Of a stretch of DNA of 64,000 bases, positions 61,910 through 64,000 are shown in pieces. The notes under the pieces were generated by a model that worked only from the letters and a program-made list of their open reading frames with translations, ran no database searches and was not told where the DNA came from. The first letter of the stretch is position 1. Each line of letters opens with the position of its first letter. Position numbers and translations under genes: made by a program. The stretch is from Aurantiacibacter rhizosphaerae (lineage in GTDB: Bacteria > Pseudomonadota > Alphaproteobacteria > Sphingomonadales > Sphingomonadaceae): contig NZ_WUBR01000001.1 in the NCBI RefSeq assembly GCF_009807005.1, forward strand, positions 1,488,001-1,552,000. The letters run 5' to 3'.

Positions 61910-64000
61910 TCACGCGGCTTTCCCGCTGCGCTTTCGATCAGGCTGTTTCATTTCCGGCTGAGCCTGCGTCAGCGCGCTTTCGCCAACACAGGCGATGGGC
62001 GTGGGCGGGCCGCCGTCCATATCGGCGCGCGGATGGCCCAGTTCGCTGGCGGGAACTGCCCGGCTGAACAGGAAGCCCTGCACCTGCGTGCAGCCCGTCT
62101 GGCGCAGCCGTTCCAGCTGTTCGGCATTTTCGACGCCTTCCGCCGTGGTGCGCATGTTCAGCTTGCCCGCAAGGCCCACCACCGCATCGACGATGGCATC
62201 GCTGTCATCGCGATTGGCGATATCGTTCACGAAACAGCGGTCGATCTTGATCTTGTCGAACGGGAAACTGCGCAGATAGTTGAGTGAGGAATAGCCCGTT
62301 CCGAAATCATCCAGCGCGATCTGCACGCCCAGCTCGCGCAGCTTGTGCAGCAGGGCGATGTTTTCCTTGCTGTCCATCATCAGCAGGTTTTCCGTGATCT
62401 CCAGTTCCAGCCGGTGCGGGGCAACGCCGCTGGCGGCCAGCGCGTTGACGATGGTGCCGGTCAGCTCTCCACTGCGCATCTGTGCGGGCGAGAGATTGAC
62501 CGAGACGGAGAGATGTTCTGGCCAGTTGGCGCATTCCTGCAAGGCCTGGCGGATGACCCAGGCGCCGATCTCCACGATCTGGCCGGTCGCCTCTGCGATG
62601 GCGATGAAATCCGTCGGGCTGACCTGTCCGCGCGTGGGGTGATACCAGCGCAGCAAGGCCTCGTACCCGGCGACTTCGCCCGATTGCAGATCTAACAGCG
62701 GCTGATAGTGGAGCTCCAACTCGCGGCGGGACAGGGCAACCCTGAGGTCCAGCTCCATGGCGCGGCGTTCCTGCACCTCTGTCTGCATGGCAGGATCGAA
62801 GACGCTGGCCCCGCGGCGGCCACGCGCCTTGGCATCGTACAGCGCCAGGTCGGCGGCGCGCAGCACGTCCTCTCCATCCGTTCCATTATCGGGCGCGAAG
62901 GCGATGCCAACGCTGGCGCCGATGGGCATTTCCTGCCCGTCGATCACGATTGGCTTATCCATCGCGGTGACGATGGCTTCGGCGGTTTTCAGCGCCGCGC
63001 CGCGATCCGCGATCTGATCCAGCAGCACAGCGAATTCGTCCCCGCCCAGGCGCGCCACGATCGCGCGCGGATCTACTGCCGATTCGATCCTGCGGCTTGC
63101 CTCCGCCAGAACCCTGTCGCCGGTTTCGTGGCCATAATTGTCGTTCACCGCCTTGAAGTGATCCAGATCGATATACAGTACAGCCGAGATCTCCTCCCCC
63201 TCGCGCCGGGCAAAGCTGCGCTTCAGCGTGGTTGCAAACAGGTTGCGGTTGGGCAGGTTGGTCAGCACATCGTAATGCGCCATGTAGGTGACCTTCTCCT
63301 CCGCCTGCCGTGTGCGGGTGACATCGGCGATGAAGCCGCGCCAGCACTCCATCTCTCCATCGCTGTGATAGATCGGGCGGGCAGAGATTGACCACCAAAG
63401 CTGCTCTCCCTCGATCTCCAGTGGCAGAACGTGGTTGCGAAAGGCTGCCTTGCGCTTGCTGATCTCTCGCAGTTCATCACGCTGCGTGCTGTCGCTAAAC
63501 AGCTGCGAAAGCTTCATGCCCTCAAGCTCTTCCGGCAAGCAGCGGGCCGCTGCGCAAAAGCGATGATTGGGGCGAAGGATGCGGCCGTCATTGTCGCATT
63601 CAAACAGCCAGTCGCTGCCATCCTCGTCATAGTGGTTCAGCAGCAATTGGATCGTGTCATTCGCCTGCCGCAGAGTTCGCGTGCGCAGGCGGCGCGTGGC
63701 AAACATGTAGTGCAGGTTGAACAGCGCCCAGTGCAGGAAAAACAACCCCGCAACGATAGGGATTGCTGCCAGAATATGCGGCCAGCCGCCGCGCGAGATC
63801 AGCGCCAACGCCATCGCGGCAGCCTGAATGGTGGCCGCGATCAGGGCGCGCTTGGGCATGGCGATCATGCACAGGGCATCGATGAAGGTGATGACGATGC
63901 CCGCCGAAACCAGCAGCAGCACCAGTTCCTCCGGCGCGTAGGTGAGGGCAAGGCCGATGGGCACGGACCAGGTGATTGCCCGCACGAGTACCAGGGTCTG
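61910..64000 (-). CDS. GGDEF-EAL protein with PAS and membrane region, 5' end missing
   Basis: At least 695 codons; the frame stays open to the right edge, so some of the N-terminal membrane domain is outside. Visible: two to four hydrophobic segments, then PAS (LNHYDEDGSDWLFECDNDGRILRP to GFIADVTRTRQAEEK), GGDEF (intact ARLGGDEF) and EAL with EALLR, VNLSP, ITENL, DDFGTGYSS, KIDRCF and AEGVE, all likely catalytic residues. No RxxD inhibitory site precedes GGDEF. A hydrophilic tail of about 50 residues ends RKRSGKAA. Same layout as the protein at 19523-21880. Converges with cobS, 3 bases apart. Confidence 0.92.
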   Translation of the reverse strand, partial: QTLVLVRAITWSVPIGLALTYAPEELVLLLVSAGIVITFIDALCMIAMPKRALIAATIQAAAMALALISRGGWPHILAAIPIVAGLFFLHWALFNLHYMFATRRLRTRTLRQANDTIQLLLNHYDEDGSDWLFECDNDGRILRPNHRFCAAARCLPEELEGMKLSQLFSDSTQRDELREISKRKAAFRNHVLPLEIEGEQLWWSISARPIYHSDGEMECWRGFIADVTRTRQAEEKVTYMAHYDVLTNLPNRNLFATTLKRSFARREGEEISAVLYIDLDHFKAVNDNYGHETGDRVLAEASRRIESAVDPRAIVARLGGDEFAVLLDQIADRGAALKTAEAIVTAMDKPIVIDGQEMPIGASVGIAFAPDNGTDGEDVLRAADLALYDAKARGRRGASVFDPAMQTEVQERRAMELDLRVALSRRELELHYQPLLDLQSGEVAGYEALLRWYHPTRGQVSPTDFIAIAEATGQIVEIGAWVIRQALQECANWPEHLSVSVNLSPAQMRSGELTGTIVNALAASGVAPHRLELEITENLLMMDSKENIALLHKLRELGVQIALDDFGTGYSSLNYLRSFPFDKIKIDRCFVNDIANRDDSDAIVDAVVGLAGKLNMRTTAEGVENAEQLERLRQTGCTQVQGFLFSRAVPASELGHPRADMDGGPPTPIACVGESALTQAQPEMKQPDRKRSGKAA

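Noticed and set aside
1-64000. CRISPR arrays, insertion sequences, prophage or integrative elements
   Set aside because: No regularly spaced repeats, transposase, integrase or phage genes were seen; gene content and base use are uniform.

Overview
The window is a GC-rich chromosomal segment from an alphaproteobacterium. Family content and gene order point to Sphingomonadales, most likely Erythrobacteraceae. The main pointers are lptD-surA-pdxA, the infA-maf-RNase-yacG-tRNA-Phe block, a DUF2066-type protein next to hda, an 83-residue IF-1, a K+-independent proton pyrophosphatase and several family-typical fusions. The assignment is by recognition; no database search was run. About 62 protein genes and one tRNA fill the window with very short gaps. 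There is no CRISPR array, insertion sequence, integrase, prophage or rRNA operon.

Layout. 1-4580 (minus): outer-membrane biogenesis (lptD, surA) and the pyridoxal phosphate gene pdxA, which runs off the left edge. 4648-8535 (plus): pepA, a DUF2256 mini-protein, holC, a lipoprotein, ndk and an NTF2-like protein. 8546-11858 (minus): a sulfotransferase, then purM and a purN fused to an MmcQ/YjbR domain. 11927-14933 (plus): DUF2066-like protein, hda, cysE, DUF2794. 14967-21880: gph, glmU, an unknown gene, glmS and a GGDEF-EAL protein. 22008-28343: purQ, purS and purC, with a hydrolase-OsmC fusion and an M16 peptidase between them. 28615-32964: lipoprotein, Na+/H+ antiporter, wrbA and a cyclic-nucleotide-binding thioredoxin-reductase-like protein. 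33101-35255 (minus): infA-maf-RNase-yacG followed by tRNA-Phe. 35480-46740: a TonB-receptor-like protein with an Arg/Gly-rich insert, a YhiN-family flavoprotein, a permease, uvrC, EcsC, tesB, and an overlapping cupin/GNAT pair. 46897-52556 (minus): hppA, thiL, nusB, hisD, hisG. 52598-60802: DUF2332, then a minus-strand run bolA-GST-pirin-FKBP-hydrolase, a divergent J-domain gene, and a second minus run DUF1428-SRPBCC-GST-MpaB divergent from an HxlR regulator. 60929-64000: cobS and a second GGDEF-EAL protein that is cut by the right edge.

How it works together. Most genes are core metabolism: five purine genes in three clusters, UDP-GlcNAc synthesis by glmS and glmU, the first and last histidine steps, cysteine, thiamine and PLP. 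Others serve envelope assembly, translation and repair. The accessory-looking parts are the HxlR divergon, the redox and hydrolase fusions, the c-di-GMP enzymes, and a few non-coding elements. The latter are a hairpin element present in two copies, a terminator directly upstream of purC, and a recurring promoter shape (TTGC, 17-base spacer, ATAGG-like -10).
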